A stretch of 57,344 nucleotides of DNA from Thermodesulfobacteriota bacterium (GCA_040756475.1 JBFLZB010000008.1:1-57344), one strand, 5' to 3'; positions 49,015 through 57,296 are shown, counted from the first letter of the stretch. Notes: generated by a model not told the origin, from the sequence alone. Made by a program: numbers and translations.

Positions 49015-49520
49015 GCCGCCCGAGGAAGCTCCCCATCCAGCTCCAGGTGAACGGCACGGCCCACGAGCTCCTGGTAGCGCCCGAGCGCACGCTGCTCGAG
49101 GTGCTCCGGGAGGACCTGGGGCTCACCGGCGCCAAGGAGGGGTGCGGCGTGGGCGCCTGCGGCACCTGCACCGTGCTGCTGGACGGGAAGCCCGCGCGCT
49201 CGTGTCTGACGCTGGCCTGCGAGGCCGAGGGCCGGGAGGTCCTCACCATCGAGGGTCTGGCCGAGACCTGGCCGGGCCGGGCGCAGGAGGAGCTCCACCC
49301 GGTCCAGGAGGCCTTCGTGGAGCGCCACGGCATCCAGTGCGGCTTCTGCAGCCCGGGCATGATTCTCACCGCGGTGGCGCTCCTGGACGAGACCCCCCGG
49401 CCCACCGAGGCCCAGGTCCGCCACGCCCTCTCGGGGCAGGTGTGCCGCTGCACCGGCTACGCCAAGATCGTGGACTCGGTGCTGGCCGCGGCCGAGCGCC
49501 TCCAGGAGGTGAAGCCGTGA
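49011..49520 (+). CDS. hcrC: 4-hydroxybenzoyl-CoA-reductase-type gamma subunit (2Fe-2S)
   Basis: A 169-residue [2Fe-2S] subunit. The GTG start overlaps the hcrB stop (GTGA). Ligands for the plant-type cluster lie in GCGVGACGTCTVLLDG (about residues 44-59). The second cluster is bound by CGFCSPGM and CRCTGY. Spacing matches the small subunits of all XDH-family enzymes, so the HBCR label comes from the neighbouring beta subunit. It overlaps the alpha-subunit start by 4 nt, and all three subunits are translationally coupled. Confidence 0.93.
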   Translation: MSRPRKLPIQLQVNGTAHELLVAPERTLLEVLREDLGLTGAKEGCGVGACGTCTVLLDGKPARSCLTLACEAEGREVLTIEGLAETWPGRAQEELHPVQEAFVERHGIQCGFCSPGMILTAVALLDETPRPTEAQVRHALSGQVCRCTGYAKIVDSVLAAAERLQEVKP

Positions 49521-51799
49521 AGCCGGGCCGCACCATCGGCAAGAGCCTCCCCCGCCGGGACGCCCGGCTCAAGGCCACCGGCGAGGCCCGCTACACGGCG
49601 GACGTGAGCCTGCCCTACATGCTCCACGCCGCGGTGCTGCGAAGTCCCCACCCCCACGCCCGCATCCTCAAGCTCGACGCGACGCCGGCGCTGGCGCTCC
49701 CCGGGGTCAAGGCCGTCGTCACCGCCGCCGACGCCTCGGGGGTCAAGTGGGGGGTCTTTCGCTACACCCGGGACCAGGAGTTCCTGGCCCGGGACGTGGT
49801 GCGCTACATCGGCGAGGAGATCGCGGCGGTGGCGGCCGAGACCGAGGAGCTGGCCCGGGAGGCGGTGGCCCGGATCGAGGTCGAGTACGAGGTCCTGCCC
49901 GCGGTCTTCGATCCCCTCTCGGCCATGGCACCCGGCGCGCCCCGGGTGCACGAGCACGCGGAGCGCAACGTCAACATCCACGTGCCCATCCACGTGGGCG
50001 ACGTGGAGGCGGCCCTGGCCGCCTGCGACTACGTGCACACCGAGCGCACCGAGAGCGAAGAGGAGAGCTACTTCATGACCGAGCCCTACGCGGTGGTCGC
50101 CCACTGCGACCGCCAGGGCACGGTCGAGGTGTGGATGCCCAACGCGAGCCCCCACACCAAGGCCAAGGGGCTCGCCAACGCGCTGGAGCTCCCGGTCTCC
50201 AAGGTGCACGTGCGCCACGTGGCCGTGGGGGGCGCCTTCGGGGGCCGCAGCGACATGTTCCCCGGGGAGTACATCGCGGCGCTCCTCTCCCGCAAGACCC
50301 GGCGGCCGGTGAAGCTCGTCTACACCCGGGAGGAGAACTCCATCGCCATCCGCCAGGGCCACTCCATGGTGGTGGAGAGCACCTTCGGGTTCGGCAAGGA
50401 CGGCACCCTCCAGGCCGCCGACGTCACCGCCTACATGGACGGGGGCGCCTACTCCTCCACCGGCCCCATCGCCACCAGCGTGCCCTTCCTGTGCTTCGAG
50501 CAGACCTACCGGGTGCCCAACGTCCGCTACAACGGCTACCGGGTCTATACCAACAAGCCCATCCGGGGGATGATCCGCACCCACGGCCGGGCCTGGGCGT
50601 GCAACGTGGACATGCAGCTCGACCTGGCGGCCCGGGCCCTGGGCCTGGACCCCATCGAGATCCGCCGGAAGAACGCCCTCCACGGGGGGGAGTACACCCC
50701 CACCCGGAGCTACATCCCGGTGATGGCGAGCGGCGAGACCATCGACGCCGTGGCCGAGGCGAGCCGCTTCCGGGACAAGTGGGGCAAGCTCCCCCCCTGG
50801 CACGGCATCGGCGTGGGGTGCGTGAGTGTGATGAGCGGCTTCCCCATGGGCATCCGGGGAGGCTCCGCGGCCATGATCAAGTTCGACGAGGACGGGGGGG
50901 CGACCCTGATTTCGGGAGTGGTGGACAACGGCCAGGGCAACGAGGGGGTGGTGCTCCAGATCGCGGCCGAGGCCCTGGGCATCCCGGTGGACCAGATCCA
51001 GCTCACCGCCTCCGACACCGAGGTGACCCCCATCGACCAGGGGGCCTACTCCCAGGCCACCACCCTGGTGAGCGGCAACGCCGTGCGCCTGGCCTGCGAG
51101 GACGCCCGCCGCCAGCTCCTGGAGATCGCCGCCGAGGCCATGGAGGCGAGCGCCGCGGACCTTGACATCGAAGACGGGAAGATCTTCGTCGTGGGCTCCC
51201 CCTCCCGGGCCATGCCCGTGGCCAAGGCCATCCGCACCGGGCTCCTCCAGGGCAAGGCAGTGCTCGGCCAGGGGAGCTTCGGGCCCAACGTGGACCAGAC
51301 CCGGGAATGGATCACCAACCCCCAGGGCCAGCTCGCCGCGGCGTTCAGCTACGGGAGCGCGGTGGTGGAGGTGGCGGTGGACCCGGAGACCGGGCTGGTG
51401 GACGTCCTGGACGTATGGGTGGCCCACGACTGCGGCCGGGCCATCAACCCCGCCGAAGTGGAGGGGCAGATGGAGGCCGGGGTGGCCATGGGCGGCCACG
51501 GGGGTATCCTGCTCGAGGCGTGCCGGTGGCACCGGGGGGCGAACCTGAACACCGGCTTCCTGGACTACAAGGTGCCCCTGGCCCCGGACATGCCGCCGAT
51601 CCACAACACGATCATCGAGTCCGAAGACCCGGTGGGGCCCTTCGGCGCCAAGGAGGGCGGGCTCTCCATCTCCATGTGCACCGCCCAGGCTTACACCAAC
51701 GCCATCGCCGACGCCATCGGGACCTTCGTCCGGGAGTTCCCCTACACCCCGGACCGCATCCTGGCAGCGATCGAGGAGAGACGAACGTCGACAGGATGA
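49517..51799 (+). CDS. hcrA: 4-hydroxybenzoyl-CoA-reductase-type alpha (Mo) subunit
   Basis: A 760-residue Mo-cofactor subunit. The GTG start follows CAGGAGGTGAAGCC. Blocks are RTIGKSLPRRDARLKATGEA, VGGAFGGRSDMFPGEYIAAL near residue 236, MIRTHGRAWACNVDMQLDLA, and ISGVVDNGQGNEGVVLQIAA. In the C-terminal block GPFGAKEGGLSISM the position that holds the catalytic Glu in GAKGxGE is Leu716. A Glu occurs three residues earlier instead. Either the chemistry differs or another residue substitutes. The last codons (ACA GGA TGA) are part of a dispersed ACAGGATGA repeat. The best guess is a reductase or hydroxylase of a CoA-activated aromatic compound. Confidence 0.9.
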   Translation: MKPGRTIGKSLPRRDARLKATGEARYTADVSLPYMLHAAVLRSPHPHARILKLDATPALALPGVKAVVTAADASGVKWGVFRYTRDQEFLARDVVRYIGEEIAAVAAETEELAREAVARIEVEYEVLPAVFDPLSAMAPGAPRVHEHAERNVNIHVPIHVGDVEAALAACDYVHTERTESEEESYFMTEPYAVVAHCDRQGTVEVWMPNASPHTKAKGLANALELPVSKVHVRHVAVGGAFGGRSDMFPGEYIAALLSRKTRRPVKLVYTREENSIAIRQGHSMVVESTFGFGKDGTLQAADVTAYMDGGAYSSTGPIATSVPFLCFEQTYRVPNVRYNGYRVYTNKPIRGMIRTHGRAWACNVDMQLDLAARALGLDPIEIRRKNALHGGEYTPTRSYIPVMASGETIDAVAEASRFRDKWGKLPPWHGIGVGCVSVMSGFPMGIRGGSAAMIKFDEDGGATLISGVVDNGQGNEGVVLQIAAEALGIPVDQIQLTASDTEVTPIDQGAYSQATTLVSGNAVRLACEDARRQLLEIAAEAMEASAADLDIEDGKIFVVGSPSRAMPVAKAIRTGLLQGKAVLGQGSFGPNVDQTREWITNPQGQLAAAFSYGSAVVEVAVDPETGLVDVLDVWVAHDCGRAINPAEVEGQMEAGVAMGGHGGILLEACRWHRGANLNTGFLDYKVPLAPDMPPIHNTIIESEDPVGPFGAKEGGLSISMCTAQAYTNAIADAIGTFVREFPYTPDRILAAIEERRTSTG

Positions 51800-51871
51800 C
51801 AGGATGAGCAGGATGGAGAGGACAAGACCAACCGAAAACGAGTTCTATCCTGTCCATCCTGTCATCCTGTC
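51790..51871. repeat. ACAGGATGA repeat hairpin (family E)
   Basis: The left arm GACAGGATGACAGGATGAGC and the right arm TCCTGTCCATCCTGTCATCC are complementary. Its left end encodes the stop codon of the Mo subunit. The loop contains AACCGAAAACGAGTT. Confidence 0.85.
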
Positions 51872-51889
51872 CAAGAAGCGGGGTTGCGC

Positions 51890-52330
51890 ATGAAGGCCAA
51901 GGCCATCGACCATATCTGCTTCGTCGTGCGCGACCTGGACGCCGCGGTCGCGCGCTACCGGGACACCCTGGGGATGGAGCCCGACGGGTTCTACACGGCG
52001 CCCTCCGAGAGCATCCGGGTGGCCCGGTACTACCTGGAGAACGTGGCCCTCGAGCTCATGGAGCCCACGAAGCCCGACAGCGAGGTGGGCCGCTTCCTGG
52101 AAAAGCGCGGGGAGGGGTTCTTCCTCATCTCCTACCGGGTGGACGACGTGGCGGCGGGCCTCGCCGAGCTCAAGGAGAAGCACTACCGCACCATCGACCG
52201 GGCGCCCCGGGAGCTCATGGGCAACCGCTACGCCTTCATCGCCCCGCCCCCCCAGATGCACGGCGTGCTCACCGAGATCCTGGACGGGGACTTCGACCGG
52301 AGCTATGACGACGGGGGGGATGACGCGTGA
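51890..52330 (+). CDS. VOC-family protein (methylmalonyl-CoA-epimerase-like)
   Basis: A 146-residue vicinal-oxygen-chelate protein with two beta-alpha-beta-beta-beta modules. Likely metal ligands are His in IDHICFVVRDLD (near residue 7), Glu in LENVALELMEP, His in QMHGVLTEI (near residue 126) and the Glu of that strand. The pattern matches methylmalonyl-CoA epimerase and related dehydratase or isomerase members. As a B12 acyl-CoA mutase is encoded in the divergent operon, an epimerase role in that pathway is plausible. The ribosome binding site is weak. The assignment to CoA substrates is inferred from context. Confidence 0.8.
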   Translation: MKAKAIDHICFVVRDLDAAVARYRDTLGMEPDGFYTAPSESIRVARYYLENVALELMEPTKPDSEVGRFLEKRGEGFFLISYRVDDVAAGLAELKEKHYRTIDRAPRELMGNRYAFIAPPPQMHGVLTEILDGDFDRSYDDGGDDA

Positions 52331-52362
52331 CGCATCTGGTGCCGATTTCCTGGGGTCTCCGC

Positions 52363-52440
52363 AGGAGCGGGCTTGCTCGCGAACGACCCGTGCCTCGGCG
52401 CCCCCGCAGTGCGGTTCCCGGCCGAGCCCGCTTCTGCGCC
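52363..52440. repeat. GGAGCGGGCTTGCTCGCGAA REP-like element (family H)
   Basis: GCAGGAGCGGGCTTGCTCGC faces a GGCCGAGCCCGCTTCTGC arm, the second copy of the Pseudomonas-like REP type seen at 35056. It lies between the VOC and MoxR genes. Confidence 0.75.
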
Positions 52441-52460
52441 GAGACCTGAGGCTGCACGCC

Positions 52461-53378
52461 ATGGAGCCGACGTTCTCCTCCGTCGACGCCATCATCGAGG
52501 CCCTGGGGCGGGAGCACTACGTCGCCGAGCCGTCGCTGGCCACGGTGCTCTACCTGAGCCAGGTGCTGGAGAAGCCCCTCTTTCTGGAGGGGGCGCCCGG
52601 GGTGGGGAAGACCGAGCTCGCGGTGGTGCTCGCCCGGGCCCTGGACACGGCATTGATCCGCCTCCAGTGCTACGAGGGGCTCGACGCCTCCATGGCCCTC
52701 TACGAGTGGAACTACCCCCGCCAGATCCTGGAGATCAAGCTCCAGGAGGCCTGCGGCGACCGGGAGCGGCTCGCCGCGACGATCTTCCGGGAGGAGTTTC
52801 TCATCAAGCGACCGCTCCTCCAGGCCATCCAGCACCCCGGGCCCCGCCCCGCCGTGCTCCTCATCGACGAGCTCGACCGGGCCGACGAGGAGTTCGAGGC
52901 GTTCCTCCTGGAGCTCCTGGCCGACTACCAGATCACCATCCCGGAGCTCGGCACCGTGCGGGCGGCGGTCAAGCCCCTCGTCCTCGTGACCTCCAACCGC
53001 ACCCGCGACGTGCACGACGCCCTCAAGCGCCGCTGTCTGTACCACTGGATCGACTACCCGGATTTCGAGAAGGAGTACGCCATCGTGCGGAGCCGTCTGC
53101 CCCGGGTCGAAGCCGAGCTCGCGGCCCAGGTGTGCCGGTTCATGGAGCACATCCGCACCGAGGAATACCTGAAGAAGCCCGGGGTGGCCGAGACCCTGGA
53201 CTGGGCGGCGGCGCTCTTGGCGCTCAACCGCCACAGCCTGGACGCGGGGGCCGTGGAGGACACCCTGGGGTGCATCTTCAAGAACCAGCAGGACATCCAG
53301 GTCTTCCGGGGCGAGGTCTGGGCCGACGAGGCGCGGCGCGAGGCCTACCTGCGCGAGGTGAAGGAGAAGGTGTGCTGA
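52461..53378 (+). CDS. MoxR-type AAA+ ATPase (CoxD-like)
   Basis: A 305-residue MoxR-family ATPase. Walker A is GAPGVGKTEL near residue 41, and Walker B is VLLIDELDRADEEF near residue 133. Sensor 1 lies in LVLVTSNRTRDVHDALKRRC. The start at 52461 follows TGAGG. In CO dehydrogenase clusters CoxD, with CoxE (VWA) and CoxF, helps insert sulfur and copper into the Mo site. This operon has the same trio downstream of an HBCR-type enzyme, so it probably matures that enzyme's cofactor. Its stop overlaps the XdhC start by 7 nt. Confidence 0.92.
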   Translation: MEPTFSSVDAIIEALGREHYVAEPSLATVLYLSQVLEKPLFLEGAPGVGKTELAVVLARALDTALIRLQCYEGLDASMALYEWNYPRQILEIKLQEACGDRERLAATIFREEFLIKRPLLQAIQHPGPRPAVLLIDELDRADEEFEAFLLELLADYQITIPELGTVRAAVKPLVLVTSNRTRDVHDALKRRCLYHWIDYPDFEKEYAIVRSRLPRVEAELAAQVCRFMEHIRTEEYLKKPGVAETLDWAAALLALNRHSLDAGAVEDTLGCIFKNQQDIQVFRGEVWADEARREAYLREVKEKVC

Positions 53379-54163
53379 CCCCCGCCCCCCCCGACCTCCT
53401 CGACCGGGCGCGGGAGCTCCTGGCGAGCCGCGACGCCTTCTGCCTGGTCACGGTGCTCGCCTCCCCCGACCCTGCCCTGCCTCCGGGCCGCAAGGCCATC
53501 GTCCGCCGGGACGGCACCCTGGAGGGCACCCTCGGCGACGCCGGTCGGGACCGGGAGCTGCGGGAGGCGGCGGTGGAGGCGATCGCCCGCCGGCGCAAGG
53601 GCACAGCCGAGCTCGGCGGGGGCCTGCGGGTCTTCCTCGACGTGCTCGCGGCCGAGGCCGAGCTCGTCGTCTGCGGGGCCGGCCACATCGCGGTGCCGCT
53701 CGCCACCTTCGCCCGCAGTCTGGGGTTTTCGGTGACGGTGCTCGACGACCGGCCCGACTTCGCCCGGCCCGACCGGTTCCCCGGCTGCACGGTGCTGGCC
53801 GCGGACTTCGCCGAGGCGCTTCAGCGCATGCCCCTGGGCGGATCCACCTATGTGGTGGTCATCACCCGGGGCCACGAGCACGACGCAGAGTGCCTGGCCG
53901 AGGTGCTCCGCAAGCCCACGGCCTACGCGGGCATGATCGGGAGCCGCCGCCGGGTGCGCTTCGTCCTGGAGATGCTGGGCAGGGAAGGCGTGCCGGCCTC
54001 CCGGCTCGAAGAGGTCTTCACCCCCATCGGTGTGCCGATCGGCGCCGAGTCGCCGGAGGAGATCGCCCTTTCGATCGCCGCCGAGCTCGTGTGCGTGCGG
54101 CGCAAGGGGCCGGGGCGGGCCCGGGCCCTGCGGGAGGCATCGCAAGAAGGGGGGGAGCGGTGA
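53372..54163 (+). CDS. XdhC/CoxF-type Mo-cofactor insertion protein
   Basis: A 263-residue XdhC-family protein. The GTG start follows AAGGAGAAGG and overlaps moxR. The N-terminal half is a weak XdhC/CoxI-like domain (AFCLVTVLASPDPALPPGRK), with charge signatures of the family but without the usual GxTPRxxGAxM motif. The C-terminal Rossmann domain has LVVCGAGHIAVPLATFARSL, VVITRGHEHDAECLAEVLRK, GMIGSRRRVRFVLEML and the VPIGAESPEEIALSIAAEL block. XdhC binds Mo-pterin and aids its sulfuration and insertion. A second small XdhC/CoxI gene follows and may supply the N-terminal motif missing here. Confidence 0.9.
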   Translation: MLTPAPPDLLDRARELLASRDAFCLVTVLASPDPALPPGRKAIVRRDGTLEGTLGDAGRDRELREAAVEAIARRRKGTAELGGGLRVFLDVLAAEAELVVCGAGHIAVPLATFARSLGFSVTVLDDRPDFARPDRFPGCTVLAADFAEALQRMPLGGSTYVVVITRGHEHDAECLAEVLRKPTAYAGMIGSRRRVRFVLEMLGREGVPASRLEEVFTPIGVPIGAESPEEIALSIAAELVCVRRKGPGRARALREASQEGGER

Positions 54164-54477
54164 CCGACCGGGAGTTCCTGGCAAAGCTCGCCGAGCTGCG
54201 GGCTGCAAAGGTGGCCGTGTGCCTGGCCACGATCGTCGACGCTGCCGGCTCCACCCCCCGGGAGGTGGGCGCCAAGATGCTCGTGTGCGCCGACGGAACG
54301 ACCTACGGCTCCGTTGGGGGCGGCTGCGGGGAGCGAAACGTCAAGACCGCGGCGCTGCGCTGCCTGCTCGCCACCCGCGCCCCGGAGTTGGTGGAAGTGG
54401 ACCTCACCGACGACCTGGGCACCCGCGGCGGCGACGTCTGCGGCGGGACGATGCGCATCTTCGTGGAGCCTTACTGA
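54160..54477 (+). CDS. Stand-alone XdhC/CoxI domain protein
   Basis: A 105-residue protein containing just the XdhC/CoxI domain. The GTG start overlaps the previous stop (GTGA) and follows GGGGGAGCG. The hallmark TIVDAAGSTPREVGAKMLV (about residues 23-41) and YGSVGGGCGERNVKTAALR are present. It ends FVEPY soon after a GGDVCGGTMRIF segment. It corresponds to the N-terminal domain of full-length XdhC. The neighbouring gene has the Rossmann half plus a degenerate copy, so the two likely work together in Mo-cofactor delivery to the HBCR-type enzyme. Confidence 0.9.
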   Translation: MTDREFLAKLAELRAAKVAVCLATIVDAAGSTPREVGAKMLVCADGTTYGSVGGGCGERNVKTAALRCLLATRAPELVEVDLTDDLGTRGGDVCGGTMRIFVEPY

Positions 54478-54562
54478 CTCCGCGGGAAATCGGAGAAGGT
54501 ACCGTCTTTTCATCGGGAGCCTCGGGAGGAGCGAGATGACGACAACCGACGACTGAGCGCCG

Positions 54563-55735
54563 ATGCCGGAACCTCGCCCCGCAGCCGGCTCCGAAATCCC
54601 CGACGGCCCCCTGGGCATGGCGGGGAGCATCGTGGCCTTCTCCCGGCTCCTCAAGGACGCCGGGCTGCCCACCCACCCCCGGGCGGTGGCCGACGCCTGC
54701 CGCTCGGTGGCCGCCCTGGACCTGGGCGACCGCCGGCAGGTGTATTGGGCCCTTCGCGCCAACCTCGTCTCCGACCAAAGCCGCTACGAAGCCTTCGACC
54801 GCCTCTACCGCCTCTTCTGGGACGAGGGGCTCCGCCGCCTGCCCCAGCCCCCCAATGAGCGCCTGGGCTCTCTCCCCGTCCGCGTCCCGGCGCCGCCCGC
54901 CCCGCCGGATGCGCCCCCGGACTTCGACGCCAGCGCACCGCGCCGGACTGACGGCTCGGGAGGCGCCAGCGCCGACGAAGTCCTCCTGCGCAAGGACCTG
55001 CGCACCCTGGCCCCCCGGGAGGAGCCCCGCCTGCGGGAGATCCTCCAGTCCCTCCTGGCCAAGCTCGCCACCCGCCCGGGGCGCCGCACCCGGCCGACGC
55101 CCCGGGGCCGCGGCCGGGGCCTGGCGCTTCGTTCCACCTTCCGGCGCTCCGCCCGCACCGGCGGAGAGCTCCTCACCCTGGTCCGCCGGGAGCGCAAGGT
55201 CCGCAAGCGCCGAGTCGCCTTCCTGGGGGATGTCTCCGGCTCCATGGACGCCTACAGCCGGTTCTTCCTCCTGGTGGCCCACGCGCTCGCCCGGCAGGAG
55301 CCCGGGGTGGAGGTCTACGCCTTCTCCACGCGGCTCTTCCGTCTCACCGACTTCGTTCGGGACAAGGACGCCAGCCGCGCCCTGGCACGCCTGAGCGAGG
55401 AGACGCGGGGGTGGTCCGGGGGGACGCGGATCGGAGAATGCCTGGCCGAGTTCCACCGGGAGCTACGCCGCCGGCCCCACCTCAAGGACACCGTGGTGGT
55501 CATCCTCAGCGACGGCTGGGACCGGGGCGACCCGGACCTCCTGCGCCGAGAGATGATCCGGCTCAAGGCCGCCACGGGGCGTGTATACTGGCTCAACCCC
55601 CTCGTGGGAGACCCCGATTACCGGCCCCTGTGCCGGGGCATGGCCGCGGCGCGGCCGTACCTGGACGGTTTCCACCCTGCCCACAGCGTCGAGGCGCTGG
55701 CACGGTTCGCGCGGCAGCTCGTGCGTCTGCGCTGA
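54563..55735 (+). CDS. VWA-domain protein (CoxE-like)
   Basis: A 390-residue von Willebrand factor A protein. The C-terminal half (about residues 215-390) carries the MIDAS motif LGDVSGSMD near residue 225, and other VWA features such as VEVYAFSTRLFRLTDF and TVVVILSDGWDRGDP. The N-terminal half has a helical CoxE-type domain (LLKDAGLPTHPRAVADACRS), followed by a proline-rich linker. No signal or membrane span is seen. It partners with the MoxR ATPase of this operon, a pair that assists Mo-hydroxylase maturation. The 85-nt gap before it contains no obvious promoter, and no good ribosome binding site is seen. Confidence 0.92.
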   Translation: MPEPRPAAGSEIPDGPLGMAGSIVAFSRLLKDAGLPTHPRAVADACRSVAALDLGDRRQVYWALRANLVSDQSRYEAFDRLYRLFWDEGLRRLPQPPNERLGSLPVRVPAPPAPPDAPPDFDASAPRRTDGSGGASADEVLLRKDLRTLAPREEPRLREILQSLLAKLATRPGRRTRPTPRGRGRGLALRSTFRRSARTGGELLTLVRRERKVRKRRVAFLGDVSGSMDAYSRFFLLVAHALARQEPGVEVYAFSTRLFRLTDFVRDKDASRALARLSEETRGWSGGTRIGECLAEFHRELRRRPHLKDTVVVILSDGWDRGDPDLLRREMIRLKAATGRVYWLNPLVGDPDYRPLCRGMAAARPYLDGFHPAHSVEALARFARQLVRLR

Positions 55736-55813
55736 CCCTCGAAGAGCCCAGGAGGTGCCGCCCACGGAGCCCCCATCGATCGTTTCCGCCCACCCACCCA
55801 GAGGAGCCGAAAC

Positions 55814-57178
55814 ATGGATCAGACCAAGTACCTGCTCACCGAGAAGGACATCCCCCGGCAGTGGTACAACATCGCGGCCGACATGCCCAACCCCATGAAG
55901 CCTCCGCTCCACCCGGGCACCGGGCAGCCGATCGGGCCCGAAGCCCTGGCGCCGCTCTTCCCCATGAGCCTGATCGAGCAGGAGGTGAGCGGCCAGCGCT
56001 GGGTCGACATCCCGGACGAGGTCCTGGACATCCTCAGCCTCTGGCGCCCCACGCCCCTCTTCCGGGCCCGCCGTCTCGAGAAGGCCCTGGGGACCCCCGC
56101 CAAGATCTTCTACAAATACGAGGGCACGAGCCCGGCCGGGAGCCACAAGCCCAACACCAGCATTCCCCAGGCGTACTACAACAAACAGGAGGGCGTGAAG
56201 CGCATCGCCACCGAGACCGGGGCCGGCCAGTGGGGCAGTGCGCTTTCCCTGGCCTGCAACTTCTTCGGCATCGAGGCCAAGGTCTACATGGTGAAGATCT
56301 CGTACCAGCAAAAGCCCTACCGGCGGATGCTGATGGAGACCTGGGGCGGCAAGGTCACCCCCAGCCCCTCCAACGAGACCGCGGCCGGCCGCAAGATCCT
56401 GGCCGAGACCCCAGACTCCACGGGTTCCCTGGGCATCGCCATCTCCGAGGCCGTGGAGGACGCGGCGAGCCGCGAGGACACCAAGTACGCCCTGGGCTCG
56501 GTGTTGAACCACGTGCTCCTGCACCAGACCGTGGTGGGCCAGGAGGCACAGAAGCAGATGGAGATGGCCGGGGCCTATCCCGACGTCATCCTCGGGTGCT
56601 GCGGCGGCGGCTCCAACTTCGCCGGCCTTGCGTTCCCCTTCCTCCGGGACAAGATCGCCGGCAAGAACATCGACATCGTGGGCTGTGAGCCCAGCGCCTG
56701 CCCGACCCTCACCAAGGGGCATTTCCACTACGACTTCGGCGACAGCGTGGGCATGACCCCGCTCCTGCCCATGCACACCCTGGGGCACACCTTCATGCCC
56801 GCGGGCATCCACGCGGGCGGCCTTCGCTACCACGGCATGGCGCCCCTGGTGAGCCAGATCCTCAAGGACAGGCTCATGCGCGCCGTGGCCTTCCACCAAG
56901 TGGAGTGCTTCGACGCCGGCGTGCTCTTTGCCCGCTGCGAGGGCATCGTGCCCGCGCCCGAGTCGAACCACGCCATCCGCGGCGCCATCGTCGAGGCGAT
57001 GAAGGCCAAGGAGGAGGGCAAGCAAAAGAACATCCTCTTCCTGCTCTCGGGCCACGGCCACTTTGACATGGCGGCCTACGACGACTACTTCGCCAAGAAG
57101 CTCGAAGAGTACGAGCTTCCCCAGGCCGAGCTCGACAAGGCCTGGAACGCCATCAAGGGCCGGCCCTCGGCCGCCTGA
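55814..57178 (+). CDS. trpB: Tryptophan synthase beta chain, TrpB2 type
   Basis: A 454-residue PLP enzyme of the TrpB2 branch. The PLP lysine lies in [17 protein letters not shown] (near residue 113), with SHKPN in place of the AHKxN of TrpB1. The phosphate-binding loop is [15 protein letters not shown] (near residue 258), and [20 protein letters not shown] and [15 protein letters not shown] are TrpB2-typical. The catalytic Glu is in KYEGTSPAG. It condenses indole with serine. No TrpA or other trp genes are near, as often seen for TrpB2, which can salvage indole independently. Its ATG follows AGAGGAGCCGAAAC. Confidence 0.94.
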   Translation: MDQTKYLLTEKDIPRQWYNIAADMPNPMKPPLHPGTGQPIGPEALAPLFPMSLIEQEVSGQRWVDIPDEVLDILSLWRPTPLFRARRLEKALGTPAKIFYKYEGTSPAGSHKPNTSIPQAYYNKQEGVKRIATETGAGQWGSALSLACNFFGIEAKVYMVKISYQQKPYRRMLMETWGGKVTPSPSNETAAGRKILAETPDSTGSLGIAISEAVEDAASREDTKYALGSVLNHVLLHQTVVGQEAQKQMEMAGAYPDVILGCCGGGSNFAGLAFPFLRDKIAGKNIDIVGCEPSACPTLTKGHFHYDFGDSVGMTPLLPMHTLGHTFMPAGIHAGGLRYHGMAPLVSQILKDRLMRAVAFHQVECFDAGVLFARCEGIVPAPESNHAIRGAIVEAMKAKEEGKQKNILFLLSGHGHFDMAAYDDYFAKKLEEYELPQAELDKAWNAIKGRPSAA

Positions 57179-57186
57179 GCAACTCC

Positions 57187-57216
57187 GGGGGACGGCCCGG
57201 CAACCGGGCCGCCCCC
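57187..57216 (+). terminator. GC-rich hairpin after trpB
   Basis: GGGGG-A-CGGCCCGG / CCGGGCCG-CCCCC with a CAA loop is a 13-bp stem with one bulge, 9 nt after the trpB stop. There is no T-run, so termination strength is uncertain. Confidence 0.5.
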
Positions 57217-57296
57217 CGTCCGGCAACCCGGCGGGCTGGAATCGCTGCCTTCTCCCGTCGAGGGAAGGCGCCGCCTTGGGGTAGCAGTGCATCCCC

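Noticed and set aside
49517-51799. HBCR-type Mo subunit considered a pseudogene because of the missing Glu
   Set aside because: The frame is intact, all other pterin and Mo blocks are conserved, starts are coupled, and maturation genes follow.
57217-57296. Possible short gene after trpB
   Set aside because: No ribosome binding site or start with a plausible protein before the repeat at the window edge.
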